Assembly: GCA_014529385.2 (NCBI GenBank)
Contig: CM043958.1
Span: 140,206,234-140,270,233 of the forward strand
DNA from: Adiantum capillus-veneris
Taxonomy: Eukaryota > Streptophyta > Polypodiopsida > Polypodiales > Pteridaceae
Direction: 5' to 3'
DNA: 64,000 nt
Each line of letters begins with the position of its first letter. The first letter of the stretch is position 1. Below are positions 10,800 to 24,170 of this stretch, in pieces. The notes below the pieces were generated by a model. That model was not told where the DNA came from. It saw only the letters and a program-made list of their open reading frames with translations, and searched no databases. Position numbers and translations under genes: made by a program.

Positions 10800-11570
10800 G
10801 GCGGAAGTGAAAAAATAGACCCGGTGGCCTCTACACCAAGACTATGCACAATGGCCTCATCATGGGGAATACGCAATAGGGGCACCACCTAGCAAGATAT
10901 GCGTCTAGGACGAAATACATATACACAATGAAACATGCCATGGAAAACAATTTCAAGATCCACACCCAAATGTGGAATGGGGTGGTCAAAGAATAAGGTG
11001 AGAGGAGTGGTGAGTGAGTGAGAATGGGCTCGCTACTCGTGCATGTAGTAAGGAAGATAACGAGGTCAGGGATACATGCAAGTATGCTCACTTCTCATAC
11101 AAAAGGTGGCGAATCCGCACACCTCAAGATGGAAGTAGCAAGATAATAGGAATATGAGAGGGAGAGAGAGTGTGTGTGTATGGTGGCGAATCCGCACACC
11201 TTAACATAAGCAGAAAAAAAAATGGCAAGGAACAATCATATACCATACTCACAATGAGATGTATCCAAAGCGACACAAACTATGGCACCAAGATGGAGTG
11301 TGTTGATTGCTTGCAGAAGAAGAATACAATAGGTAGCGTATGGCAGGAAAATGAGAAGGGAACAAGATCATAGGAGGCATAATGGAGAGATGGGAGTTGA
11401 TGGTGAGGAATATCATGAGTGTGTCCACCCTTCTTCTTCTTGAAATTTTGCCTTCAACCCTTAATTACAAGTGGTGTGGAGGTGTGGTGCTCATCTTTTG
11501 TGCATGGTGATGGTGATGATGATGGTGTTGTGATTATGTGATTAGGGTTCATGCTACAAGCATGTAGCAC
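10800..11570. other. No supported gene; possible decayed LTR
   Basis: If the adjacent primer site is real, this would be the 5' LTR of the minus-strand gag-protease element. It contains one exact 20-base direct repeat (11105-11124 and 11182-11201, beginning GGTGGCGAATCC). Short ORFs on both strands show no domain, and no copy of this sequence was found near the element's other end. Confidence 0.3.
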
Positions 11571-11571
11571 A

Positions 11572-13048
11572 ATGCTGAATAGAATCTAAAGATAACTTGT
11601 AATGATGAGATTGTTACTTTGGGAATAGGACAATCACTTTGGACAACTTTTATGTGGTTGTAATCTCAATAGTTTATTGATCATGAGGATATAGTGTTTT
11701 CTTTGACTTTGTTAATGCCCGCCTCACAATCGTACGCACTCATATCCTATCGCAACAGTCTCATATTATTTTGGTTTGCTCACATTTTAACTTGCAGGAA
11801 AAAATCTACATAAATTAACTTGATCTGGTTCAGATATGGTTTTTGGAAATGATTTTTCACTCTTTCTTTCAGTAACCTCATGTGAGGGTATCGTCCATGA
11901 TGGCAGGGACTGTTTAAAAAAAAAAAGATTGAGTAGATACAAAGGAAATGCTGCCGAAATTCCTACAAAAATAAAAAAGACATACACTATGTAACTTTAA
12001 AAAGAACATAGTATAGGGAATGATGACAATGAGCATAGTATGGGGAACTATGAAATTGGGGTTGATTCCCTACGATACATAATATACATTAGACTTTCTG
12101 ATGGTATACATTTATACAGGCTTAGTCCATATTGCATTTCTTCATTTACAGTCGAAATGGTTTCAAAAGATTGAGCTTAGATGGTTAATCTGGCTATGTT
12201 GCCGAGAAACCTACTCAGTAAATTTTGGTTTTTTAATTGGTTAATACTAATGTATTGTCAGTCCGAGCTAATCAAACTTGTTACAAATGTATGTCGTAAA
12301 CCTTTGAGCTTGCTATGTTAAAAACATTCTCTCCTTGATTGAATAGATGTATAACTTTTGAATTTAGTGTTAGTACTTTACTTTGAACATACTCCAATGT
12401 TTGTAAATAGAGCCTTAATCCTCACATGAGGGTCTCACATGAGATTTCAGTGGACTGGACTTTTGAAAATTAGTTCAAAATACAAAGAAGATGCTGTCCG
12501 ATTTTTTCTGGAATTAAAAGATGAAAAGATTATCGTAAATTAAGGACTCATTCTTTAAACTTAATATTTGATCTATGTTATGGTGTTAGCTTTTGTTGTA
12601 ATTTTTGACACCAGTAACAAGGGGAGGGAGTCGTTGACACCTGTCTTCCCACATAATGCCAGTTCTGACAGGCTTGTGTTTCTTGGATGGTGACAGGTAA
12701 AAGATTCTTTCCTTGGGATTACAACAAAAACTACAGTAGTAACAGAAGATCATCCAATGTACCAGCTGGATCCTTCTCCATGTAGATATAGTGGAAGCTC
12801 ATCCCAAAGGATGGGCACATAGAGATACAACACTAAGATATTATATTGTAGTGATCAAAGATCAAATTTTTGATCTAAATGATTGTATTATCCATTAGAT
12901 ACAGAAGGTTGTATTGGTGTATATGAAATGATAATAGAGGTTTATGACATCTTGTTTTAAAATATTGGTATTTAATATATTATGTAATACAATTGTCTAA
13001 GTATGGTTCAATTATGAGGGGATTTTTCATACTTAAACACACACACAC
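11572..13048. repeat. Left copy of a ~1.45-kb direct duplication
   Basis: Starts TGCTGAATAGAATC and ends ATACTTAAACACACAC. It matches 15336-16780 along almost its full length with scattered substitutions and small indels (for example an 11-base gap near 16108). It ends in a short (CA)n tract at 13038-13048, whereas the other copy ends in a much longer one. Short minus-strand ORFs conserved in both copies (11787-11987 here) share SHEVTERKS and SFPKTISEPDQ, but this may be only nucleotide conservation. It could be an LTR, but no primer site follows it. Confidence 0.85.
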
Positions 13049-13650
13049 CGTTTCCCTACTAGTCTTTGGTTGACAGACTAGTGCCATACTTAGCAATTGG
13101 AATTAGATAATATATTAGATAATAATATAGCTACTCCAATTTATCCTTACTTCAATAAAATGGTTTCTATCAAGATATGGGTATTTATACCCTAAGAATT
13201 GGTTTGCCTACTATCTAATACAAGTTACATTATTACTAGCTTTATCCACCCAATCCAAAGGGATGGGTCAGGGCTCTCAGCTCCTAAATTGGTCAAGCAT
13301 CTACATGTTTACATATAATCCATATAATGTAATTATTGATCACTCTCGAGCAAGTATGGAATTTCAAGTTATTTTTATCTTGTAGGATCGGAGTATTGTA
13401 TAGTAACCAACATGACGACGTAATCCACAAATTTCTAGTGACATCAACCAAAATCATGAGATATCAGGTATGTAGTTTTCATAGTACCTTACTCTCCTCC
13501 TTGGAGGACCCCTTTATCATACAAAATTTGGGTCTTCTTACATCTAAGTTCTGTTCAACACATTACAGATGAGTAATCTCACATATTAACCTTTTTAACA
13601 CCGTACAAGTGATTGAGCTATAAACATGGAAATTTTTAGGAGCATTTACT

Positions 13651-13720
13651 ACACTTGGTGGGGGATTGGTCCACTTGGTGGGGGATCGGACCACTTGGTG
13701 GACTATCCTCCACCAAGTGG
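13651..13720. repeat. Three 20-bp tandem units ending in a perfect hairpin
   Basis: ACACTTGGTGGGGGAT-type units start at 13651, 13671 and 13691. The third forms a perfect 12-bp stem, CCACTTGGTGGA (13691-13702) with TCCACCAAGTGG (13709-13720), around a 6-base loop. Confidence 0.8.
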
Positions 13721-13745
13721 ATCTCTCCTCTAGGATGGGGGAGGG

Positions 13746-13746
<1 letters not shown>

Positions 13747-13815
<69 letters not shown>
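13747..13815. repeat. (CA)n microsatellite
   Basis: Uninterrupted CA dinucleotide tract of about 69 bases. Confidence 0.98.
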
Positions 13816-13817
<2 letters not shown>

Positions 13818-14823
13818 ATCTAGTTGACAATTCGTTGGCTAACCCTTGGATGACAGCTTCCCTTTTTGGTGCTTTAGGCCGATGTCAGTCTTGGACATGG
13901 GTTCATGCCTACATATTATAGAATGGCCTCTATTATACACATAACCTTCAAGGTTTAGAGAATGGGTCTGGTTTTGGACAAAGAGCCTCACCTTTTAGAC
14001 TTATACCTGCACACACATTTACTCAGAAGCTAATCCTAGATGTCAGCTATGAGAGCTAATATATATCCACTCATAATTACTCATCTACACACCTGCTTCA
14101 ACACACCCAGTTGTGTTTGATAAAAGGCAACTCAGTTAAATATAATCAGACAATCACCGTGATCGGGGATACGGTATATCATGGGAAGCTGTTACTTCTT
14201 TGCAAATCTGCACCTACCTGGTAAATAGTATTGAAGATGTCCAATCCAATAAATTAAATGGTTTTTTATTAGATCCCTAAATTATGGTTTCATACTTGGT
14301 TTGTATCTTACTTGAAAAAACTGTGGCTATTCAGATGTCTTACCCTTTATGGAAATCTCCAGCTTAATGCCTACCATACTTGTGGGCTCTATTTTCCTAT
14401 GTTGGTTGGCCTACTATGTGCGGTTAATTTCCAAATTAAATATAGCATAATGGGTGTAATGCTACACATTTTGTCGATATTTATGGTACATCCAGACTAT
14501 CACTTTATGTAGGAGAAGCCTGTCATGCACATGGGTAGAATTAAAGAGGGGATGCCTACCTTTGGTGGTGAGCCTTCTATAATAAAAGACTAGACAGCCT
14601 TGCATAATTGATTTACACACACACACACATATGCACACATACTCGTGTTGATACATATTCGGGCATGCTATGATTCTCCTCTAAGTTCTCTCGCGGAAGA
14701 GGTCTGCACTGAGCCTTGTAGAAGAAACACATTCCCATCTGCATAGCTGGTTTTCCCTCGCTAGTTGTACGTATGTGGTGTCTCCTTTCCCTGCTCGCCA
14801 TTTCTGATCTAGAACAAGTGATG

Positions 14824-14952
<129 letters not shown>

Positions 14953-15335
14953 AGCAACGAGGGCCTGGTATGAAGGGCTACTATCATATGCACACAGGGA
15001 TTGGAGTGGTCCCCCATCCTTATGCCTCCTCCAATACCGGCGAAGCACCTTCTGCAATTTGTTATCGAGCAAGAAAACAGTACCTGGAAGCAGCCTTCTC
15101 AACTTCTTCTGTGTCACAGTGCATACATCAAATTATATTGGCAAGCAAGATGGTCTCCCCTACGATAGTTGATCTTCGGGCTACTACTGCATATACTCTG
15201 ACACACAACACTTGCTTCAACAAGCAAGAAAGCAACATCGCCCAGGTAGGTGCATCTGCACCTACTCAGACCGGTAGAAAGTGTATATTCTGGTTTTCTT
15301 TTTATAAAATACATTGTGACAGATGTTCGTAATCT

Positions 15336-16873
<1,538 letters not shown>

Positions 16874-17085
16874 CTAGCACTCAAGATGGATCGCCCAAGT
16901 ACTAGTTTGAAATGCATAGAACGAGGCAAGTAATTCTAGAGAAAAGCTTTCAATCAACAGCTCTTGCACAAGCTATCTATTTTACAAGTGATTCTATGTT
17001 GATGGTCACATGAGAGTCATGGTAGCATGCATGGAAGAAGATTGGTGAGTATGGGGCTGGTTTTTCCCCTCCATCATATCATCAA

Positions 17086-17640
17086 ATGCGGACAACCGAT
17101 CTGACAAAGTACAGGGTAAAGGATGGCCTTTTCAATTTTGAGTTTGTACAAAACCTGGCATCGAAACAAACGGCATGGAGATGGTGGCTCATGAATGGTG
17201 CTTTGGTGCCTACATTGCATCGATTGGACGTTAGGGTTCTTGCACAATGTGCTGCCAATTCAAGTTTCAAGAGAAACTGGAGTACGTACAACTATGTACA
17301 CTCGACTATTCGTAGTTGGCTTCTCAGTGACTGGGCCAAGAAGTTGGTTTACCTATATTGAAAACACAGGCTACTTAGCAATATTCAATCAGAAAGGTAT
17401 GAAGAAGATAGACCACGGTGGACTATGGATATGAATGAAGATGACCAAGAGCAAGGGGAGGAGGTTACAGTCAAAGAACTTGAGTTCTGTGAGCTTGGTG
17501 GACGTTCTTTGCTTGAATTAAATGCAAACCTTGAGGTGGATGATTTTCCTCATACTCGGCAACGAAGGGCATTGCGGAGCATCAATGTAAACACAGATAT
17601 CATTGTAGGTCAACACTTCATTGAGGTGCAAAACAATTGA
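17086..17640 (+). pseudogene. hAT-family transposase, C-terminal dimerisation region
   Basis: One frame of 185 codons interrupted by a single TGA at 17359-17361. Before the stop it carries the hAT dimerisation pattern: WRWWLMNGALVPTL, RVLAQCAANSS, NWSTYNYVHS and SDWAKKLVYLY. After the stop it continues with HRLLSNIQSERYEED and an acidic tail. In the family this segment (Dimer_Tnp_hAT) holds transposase monomers together. The catalytic RNase-H-like part is absent upstream, where only non-coding DNA and a CA tract lie, so this is a truncated relic. The stop could derive from CGA by C-to-T change. It converges on the RING-like pseudogene. Confidence 0.75.
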
Positions 17641-17970
17641 ATGTAATGAAAACCCTTTTGTTTGTGGACCAAGTGACATACCACAACTTTTATTTTATTG
17701 CCATTTAAGATGGTAGTCTGAGCATTTTCATTTATGAATTTAAAAAGTATCATAAATTTTGTTTGTAATTCTAATGGAAAACTTTATACAGTTTGAATTT
17801 ATAACATTACTTTATGCACCAAGGAAGGCTATGAAACCTTCACGGATCAATTTACCAACATTCAAAAAGTCATAAAAAGTTTTACAAGGCTTCAATGTTC
17901 ATTGCAAGGGAGATATATACAAGGATCATAAGAGTCACTGCAACCCACTCCAGGCTGAGATGTTTACAAT
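17641..17970. other. No supported gene
   Basis: AT-rich 3' flanks of two converging relics. I see no element in it. Confidence 0.5.
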
Positions 17971-18924
17971 TTACAAAGATAAATTCAAACTATCCAAAAT
18001 ATCCCTTGAATTTGTTGCCAATAAGCGTTGATAGTCTTTCTCCATTTTGAATATAGAATACATAAGCTTGTCAATTGGAGCCTTGCAAATGTGGCACTCT
18101 TTTTTATTTACCATGTTTTGGATGAGACATGGCAAATGATACATGTGGCCACAAGCTATTTTGTAGTGTCCACTCCAACTATGGAAAAAGTGTCCGCAAA
18201 CCGGGCAAGGGACAACTGCATCCTCAATGTGAGCTGGAGGTGGCCGCAATGTGTTAGGATGCTCAATCATTGTCATGATCGATTGCTGTTGAACCCGTTT
18301 CTCCATTTCACGGAGTTCACGCCTGAGCAGCTTGATATCTCTTTGTAACTCTTTGTTATTGCTTGAGTCCCCTTCCCCTGTCCTTTGTGTGGAGGTACGA
18401 AGCTGTGTTTGTAATCCCTCCACACCGTCATGTGTTTGCATAGTGGAGACAACCAATGCATATCTTAGCTCCTCTCGTGATATTGTGACTGTCTCACTTC
18501 GGATATCCACTATGCTCTTATTGGGGGCTCTGCTGCTAAAGTCCACCGGTTCATTCTGAACAAATTGGACATATAGAATCTTTGCAAACCACAAGGAAAA
18601 ATCTCTGTGGTTTAGTGTACTCCCTGTGCATGCAAGGTATATAGCTTCGGCATGCGTGCGTATTGCTGGCACAAAACACTTATCCAGCTTCCATCTTCCC
18701 TTGCGGATAGAGAAGTCAAACATATTTGGCTATGCTTCCTTGACCATCTCTGTGGTGATGTTGTTGTTGATGTCTTTCCATTGTTTTACATTCGCCGGCC
18801 CCCACTTACTGGTCCTTGTGAAAACTCTCACTTGGTCATTTAGGCCAGTTGCATCAGCAAGAGCACACAAGTGATCGTACGCTTTTTTAGATTTCTCACG
18901 CTCGTCCATACCTGTCACTAACAC
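17971..18924 (-). pseudogene. RING/zinc-binding protein with coiled coil, one in-frame stop
   Basis: A single frame (18924 to 17971) broken only by a TAG at 18730-18732. In the 250-residue main part (18723-17971), a charged region with heptad-like Leu/Arg/Glu spacing (about residues 122-147) precedes a RING-like set of ligands: Cys173, Cys176, Cys191, His193, His196, Cys199, Cys210 and Cys213 (CPVC, CGHMYHLPC, CHIC). Such domains usually bind E2 enzymes in ubiquitin transfer. A short segment after the stop (MFDFSIRKGRWKLDKCFVPA) is unrecognised. It lies downstream of the kinase-like relic on the same strand, so the two may be parts of one broken multi-exon gene. TAG could derive from CAG. Function is inferred from the ligand spacing only. 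Confidence 0.55.
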
Positions 18925-19011
18925 ATCACTATCTCAATGTGCGATAGACCTTAAGTTTGCATCATAGATAAAATTGCAAATCCACTGGTACACCTTGGTT
19001 TAAGTTATCAT

Positions 19012-19335
19012 AGCACACCACATTCTGTATTAATCACTTTGCACCATGACTTTATTTGCGAACATAGTGTCCAAATTTCAACTAAAACTATAACAACACA
19101 CCACATTCTACATTGATCGCTTTGCACGCTGATGCCATTATTATAAGAAGAATTTACTTGCAAATAGATTGTCAGATTGCAATATAAAATATTACAATAC
19201 ACCACATATGTATTAATTTCCTTGCTCCATCATTACAAAAATACTTTACTTTTGAATACAAATTCACCAATTCAACAGAAAATATCACGAGACACCACAT
19301 TGTGTATTAATCGCTTTGCCCCATGACTACATCGT
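19012..19335. repeat. Four spaced copies of a ~45-bp motif
   Basis: An ACACCACATTCTGTATTAAT motif followed by CGCTTTGCACCATGAC occurs near 19013, 19095, 19198 and 19290 (intervals about 81-103 bases), separated by AT-rich sequence. The array lies between the kinase-like and RING-like relics, where an intron would be if they are one gene. Confidence 0.75.
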
Positions 19336-19445
19336 TATAAAATGGTACAATTTAACTCAATGGTCCATGAATATACAAAAATCCCCATTTACATACGGCA
19401 GATAATCTAAAAGAGACCACTGTTTACAAAGGTGACCAGAGTAAA

Positions 19446-20405
19446 CTAAAATCTAGGCATCATCTCACTAAGCGAACGCAAACACATCTCCGAGTTGAGC
19501 TCTAACATATCTAAATGCTCACTCATATTTTTCAATGTCTTTCTCTGCCTAGGTTGTTGTTGTAAGTAGTTTTTCTGCATTATAGAGGAAATCATGCCGC
19601 AATTAATTTGCTTTCTCTTTTGCCATGGCACATTGTAATGCTTTGAAAAATATTTGCACCAATCACATGCAAAAGCAACTGCATAAGTGTCAGTGGCTTT
19701 CGAATATGGACAAACAGCTTTTGGGTTGCAAAGCTTGGGGGCCCTCCAAGGGCATGGGGCATGCTCTATGGGGTCTTTGATGTTGGTTGATCGCTTCTCA
19801 ATGCCCACTCGTAGTGCCAACCCCGAATCAATGACACCCACACGCTGCACCCCTTCCTTAGTGAAGTCAGTCATGATGTTCCATGGGTGCAAGTCACATT
19901 GTATAATTCCTTTGTTGTGTGCATGTGCCATGGTCCTCACCAGAACATCCATAAAATAAGGCACCCAATTGAGCATATGCTTGCACATCTCTAACTCTTG
20001 CTCTATGGGAGGGCGTCTAGGATCTTCTTTTTGAGCCGCCAGTATGTTAGAAAATTTTCCTTTGGGTGGTGGAACACACTCTAACATGTCACCCAGATCC
20101 ATTCCATTGAAGCAAGGAAAAATAAGGGACCATGGCTCTTGGTGTGTTTGTGCAATGCATCTAACGATGCCCCTCTAGAACAATTGCATGCTCGCCTCTA
20201 GAGAAAAATATTGGTGGATCTCTGCTGCATCTACTTTGAAGTCTCTGACCACATACTTCACTTCTAGTGGCAACCAAGTGACTCCATTGATTGTGCATTC
20301 TAAGATACAACTCCATAGCATCGTTTCCCAACCTTTCCACCACGTTTGATAGCTTCGAGTGTGAGGTAAACACCAATGGCACACTGAGACATAAAGCGGA
20401 TGCAT
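19446..20405 (-). pseudogene. Protein-kinase-like domain, one in-frame stop
   Basis: A frame from 20405 to 19446 with one TAG at 20175-20177. The N-lobe side shows VKYVVRDFKVDAAEIHQYF. After the stop comes a hinge-like WSLIFPCFNGMDLGDMLE. The catalytic loop reads IIQCDLHPWNIM (Asp and Asn kept, HRD changed to QCD), the magnesium loop is IDSG rather than DFG, and the activation segment ends WRAPKL where APE is usual. TDTYAVAF matches the helix-F Asp region. These divergences suggest an atypical kinase or pseudokinase even before the stop arose. The 3' tail is basic with a short Leu/Met/Glu-rich end. The frame upstream is in the next entry. Confidence 0.65.
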
Positions 20406-20857
20406 AACAAATGCTCTGTCCCAGCTTCTGAATTTGATCTTGCACCTATTGTATCTTGAGAGGATACTGTTGAATAACCGATGATTCTAGCTTTGTGTCT
20501 ATGGACATCTTGAGCATCAATATTGCACACTCTTTTTGATTTTGACCTCTCTACATGCCATATATTAGTCCAATGTTGTAGCTTGGCTAGATCTGCATCC
20601 GCTGGTGAATCAACACCCAAGTCTCTTAAGCATTGTGCCATATTGACCACAATAATATCTATCAGCCTACGGTTAGCCTTTGCTTCTACAACTGAGAAGT
20701 GTGCTTGAAATAATTCAATTATCGTATCAAAGAAACGATCTCTGCGCGTCTCACTCTCCAATAAAAAGGTGATCTCCTCCGTGGTCAGGGCACATATACA
20801 CGTGACCAACAAAGATCTGATCTTGGTTTTTAACTCCTTCATTTCCACAGGATCCAT
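20300..20857 (-). pseudogene. N-terminal helical region upstream of the kinase-like domain
   Basis: Frame from Met at 20857 to a stop at 20300, overlapping the start of the kinase frame with a one-base shift near 20310. It is mostly helical in composition (MDPVEMKELKTKIRSLL, TTEEITFLLE, FDTIIELFQAHF) and has no catalytic motif. A TTGATTGTAG sequence just before the Met looks like a 3' splice site, so an upstream exon may be missing or lie in the repeat array to the right. I infer it is the N-terminal domain of the kinase-like protein. Confidence 0.45.
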
Positions 20858-20964
20858 GTATGCTACAATCAACACATATTTTATGTTTTTTAAAGACAAC
20901 ATAACTTTAAATTTTATAACAAATATATGCATTATGCATTGAAACTGACGACAACACTAGCTTA

Positions 20965-21770
20965 AAAAGTAGGCAATCATTCAATGAGAGTGACGACACC
21001 TCCAACCCAGTAGTAGGGTTGACGCCAAGACCAACACTGAACTAACCCAACAAGACAGGGCATCATTCAATGCAACTAACAACACCTCGAACCCAATACT
21101 AGGGTTGATGCCGATAGCAACACCAAACTAAGCCTAAAAAGCAGGGCATCGTTTGATGAAACTAACGACACCTCTAGCCCAATGGTAGAGCTGATGCCGA
21201 AAGAAACACCAAACTAGCCTAAAAGCAAGGGCATCATTCAATGCAAATAACGACACCTCCAACCCAATGATAGGGTTGATGCCAATAGCAACACCAAAAT
21301 TAGCCTAAAAAGCAAGGCATCATTCGATGAATCTAACGGCACCTCCAGACCAATGGTAGAGTTGATGCTGAAAGAAACACCAAACTAGCTTTAAAATCAA
21401 GGGCACCATTCGATGAATCTAACGACACCTCTAGTCCAGTAGTAGGGCCGATGCCGAAAGAAACATTGAACTAGCCTATCAGCATGTATATCACTCATAA
21501 AACACAGAAAGCAGTCTATTAGCTTGTACAATGACACTCCTAACCCAATAATAGAACTGATGTCGAAAACAAGATTAATAGAACTACCTATAAATTGAAC
21601 ATAACCAACTATGTTGAACAACTACACTTTCAATCCAAAATAGAACCGATGCCAAAGTGAATACAATCGACACGTTATAAAACATTGCTGGCTGGTCTAG
21701 CGTTTCAAAAAACACTTCCACTCCAATATTAGGACCGATGCCGAAGTGAAAAGCAAGATCAGCCTACTTT
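20965..21770. repeat. ~86-bp tandem array, about nine units
   Basis: GGGCATCATTCAATGCAACTAAC-like starts occur near 20970, 21058, 21145, 21231, 21316 and 21402, followed by CGACACCTCCAACCCAATG and GGGTTGATGCCGATAGCAACACC. Units decay beyond 21480 but stay recognisable to about 21765. Period about 86 bases. No coding frame is kept. The array lies directly upstream of the kinase-like relic. Confidence 0.85.
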
Positions 21771-22141
21771 CAAAACTACAAAAAACAATTATTAAAAAAA
21801 AAGGTTATACCAACTTAAAAACAAAATAGTAAAAGAGCTTATGAAAATAAGCTTAAATTTATAACATAGTTTTCTTTGTTCCTTGTGAGGACTCTTTGGT
21901 TGGATACCTGTGCAAGTAAGAACTCAGAAGATAGAATTGCGAACAAAATGGGACCCCTAGGGGCACTATATATAGGTACCCTGGGAGCCGACCGAGCAAC
22001 AAAGCGGGACCGCCACTGCCCTCTGGGTTTCTTATGTATCCCTCCAGGTCCCAACGAGCAGATATCACCGAGCCTCCCGGTCTTCTTCAAGTCACCATCC
22101 TAGTTTTTGTGAATGTGAAGACTTGTGAATTGAGAATTTTG
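21771..22141. other. No supported gene; TATA-like element
   Basis: Contains TATATATA at about 21968 after a GGGACCCCTAGGGGC palindromic stretch, and short ORFs on both strands without domains. It could be the edge of the adjacent gag fragment's element. Confidence 0.3.
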
Positions 22142-23449
22142 CTAATTAAGAGTGTGATCACATAAAAAACACGTGATCACGTGAATTTGAAATCCCTGCT
22201 TAGGAGATATGAAAGAATGTGTACTCTCTAAATCAATCAATAAGGTAAAATGGTTACCTTGATACTCTGCTGGGGATTGAATCACTGAAAATTTTTCATT
22301 CACTCTCTGATGTTCAATTGCAGTATCAACATACACATTTACCTGATTTCCTTCACCTCTAGCCCCTTGAGCTGTGTTAACTTGAGGTCTTCCTTGAGGT
22401 CTTTGATTTCCTCCTCCTCCTGGACGAGGTTGACAGTTAACATTTCCATTGTTGTTATTGTTGACAAGCGGTCCATTCCAAACAAAAGGTGGATTGCCTG
22501 GTCTAAAATTCCCTTGGTTTTGAGGTTGTCTCTGGTTTGATTAAAGTTTTGCTGATTGAAGTTCCTCTGAATTGCCAATGGTCTGGTTTTAAAATTTCAA
22601 AAATTCCGATTTGGATTGAAGTTTCTATGTTCATAATTGTCCACCAATCGTGTGAAGCTTGAATTGTTAAATGGACAATCCCTGGATTGATTACCAGGAT
22701 CAAGACAAGTGTAGCACAAATGATCCTGCCTGACTTTCATACGTAATAAGTTTTCTCTTCTTTGTTGTGGATTTCCAGACCTTTGTTCCTCCTTGGGAAG
22801 AGGCTTTTTGATTTCACAAACATGAACAGGTTCTGGTTTCCTCTTTCTGGTAGTAGATAAATCTATTTCAATGGGTTTGCCTGCATCAAGGACATCTGCA
22901 AAATTGGTAAGACGAAGACTCTAGAGTCTAGTCTTCATAGGATTTTGTAACCCCGACATGAATCGAGCTACTTTGACCTCTTGAGTCATCCCTGCAGGAG
23001 CATACTTGATAAGGGTTAAGAAATATTGATAGTATGATTCAAGATCTTTGGTCCTTGAGTATAGTCAATAAACTCATTCATACGATCTGAATGATAGACT
23101 TTGTTCTGATAGTTTTTCTTGAGATGGATTTTAAGATAATCCCAAGTTGCAGCATTAGGATTAACATTGTTTTCTGTGCAATGGTTCCTCCACCAACGCT
23201 TGGCTGCTTTCTCTAGTTTGAACTTAGCGATGATAGCTTTGTTCACTGCTGACAAATGAGCAAATCAAAGTAGTGATCCATGTGCTCAACCCAATCTTCA
23301 AGAACTTTGCCTACATCTTTGCGTTTCCTACTAAAATTTCCAGGTTGAGACTTGCGAAGCATAACATTGATGTCTCTATCAATGATGATGTGTTGAGGAA
23401 CAATAGGCGCATTTGCATTAGCAACAACCGCATTTCCTCTAGGAGGCAT
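22142..23449 (-). pseudogene. Ty3-type gag-protease fragment, decayed
   Basis: Starts with MPPRGNAVVANANAPIVPQH at 23449. Gag-domain pieces follow (LEDWVEHMDHYFDL; then AAKRWWRNH and WDYLKIHLKKNY in 23016-23255), then a zinc-knuckle remnant CYTCLDPGNQSRDC near 22700 in which the usual His is Asn. A protease remnant LIDLESTHSFISPK lies near 22240, where D-S-G-S-T is expected. Several frameshifts separate the pieces. Nothing of RT follows. A primer-binding-site relic lies 0.2 kb upstream. Confidence 0.7.
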
Positions 23450-23648
23450 GGTAACTACTGCATCATATCAACCAAGGTCACACTTAGTAAAATATCCTAA
23501 TCCACTCGAAGTCCTTAAATCAAGTAGAATAGACAATTGAAGATAAGATGAAAGAGAAATAGGATAAAGAATAACGAATAATTTAATCCAATTTCTATAT
23601 CACAAAACTTTGGGTTTTTGAAAAGTCTACAAAGTGTCTTGAAAGTTT

Positions 23649-24170
23649 TTAATAAATCCTAAGGGCTCTGATATAATGCACTCGGTAATATCCATTGTGA
23701 CATCCTTCCACCGATGGAGCATAGTTGTCCCATTCCTTGAGTATATCAGATGGGTGATCCCAATAATCCTTTTTGATCTTCGACTGGAAAATTTCTTCAT
23801 TGGTGTGTGAGTCATACCATTCTTGAGTAAGGGAGTCGTTTGTTACAGGTACCCCCATTTCAGCTTGAACAATTGCCTTCGTGTATCCGAAGTAGTCATC
23901 GAAGTAAGCAGATTCTTTTGGAAACACATCCGGTGTGTCCCATCTAGCTGAGATGTGTATATTTTCATAATCTGCAAGGCACTGAGGTCTACTGTAGGCA
24001 TTGTATAAGACTTTCACATGGCGAGGATTGTAAATTAGTGAATTTCCAAATAAGTCAAAGAACAACCAGTAGGAGAAAGTTGGGGACTCACTTTTGGGCC
24101 TTTCAATTCTAGAGAGAGAGTGGTGCTCGACCAATGAGGAAGAGGCTAACGTTACGTTGAAAATCGACAT
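23649..24170 (-). pseudogene. Relic related to the 35.1-35.7 kb segment of the minus-strand gene
   Basis: 173-codon frame beginning MSIFNVTLASSSL. Its middle, YNPRHVKVLYNAYSRPQCLADY, follows the same pattern as YNPHNVTVTFDDYEKPRCISDF at 35.4 kb: N-P-x2-V-x-V, then Y-x2-P-x-C-x2-D. Both continue with an aromatic segment and an EWY/GWY motif. I infer that they are two members of one dispersed family. Function unknown. It abuts the primer-site relic of the gag fragment, so a junction between elements lies here. Confidence 0.45.
23665..23676 (-). other. Degenerate primer-binding site (initiator tRNA-Met)
   Basis: Minus-strand TTATATCAGAGC, matching nine consecutive bases (TATCAGAGC) of the plant LTR-element site TGGTATCAGAGC, about 0.2 kb upstream of the gag fragment. 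No LTR is recognisable beyond it. Confidence 0.5.

Noticed and set aside
13563-13921. ORFs rich in Cys-Val or His-Thr repeats on both strands
   Set aside because: They are read-through of the (CA)n tract, not genes. The same applies to the (CT)n/(GA)n ORFs near 14.6-15.1, 16.7, 37.0 and 57.4 kb.
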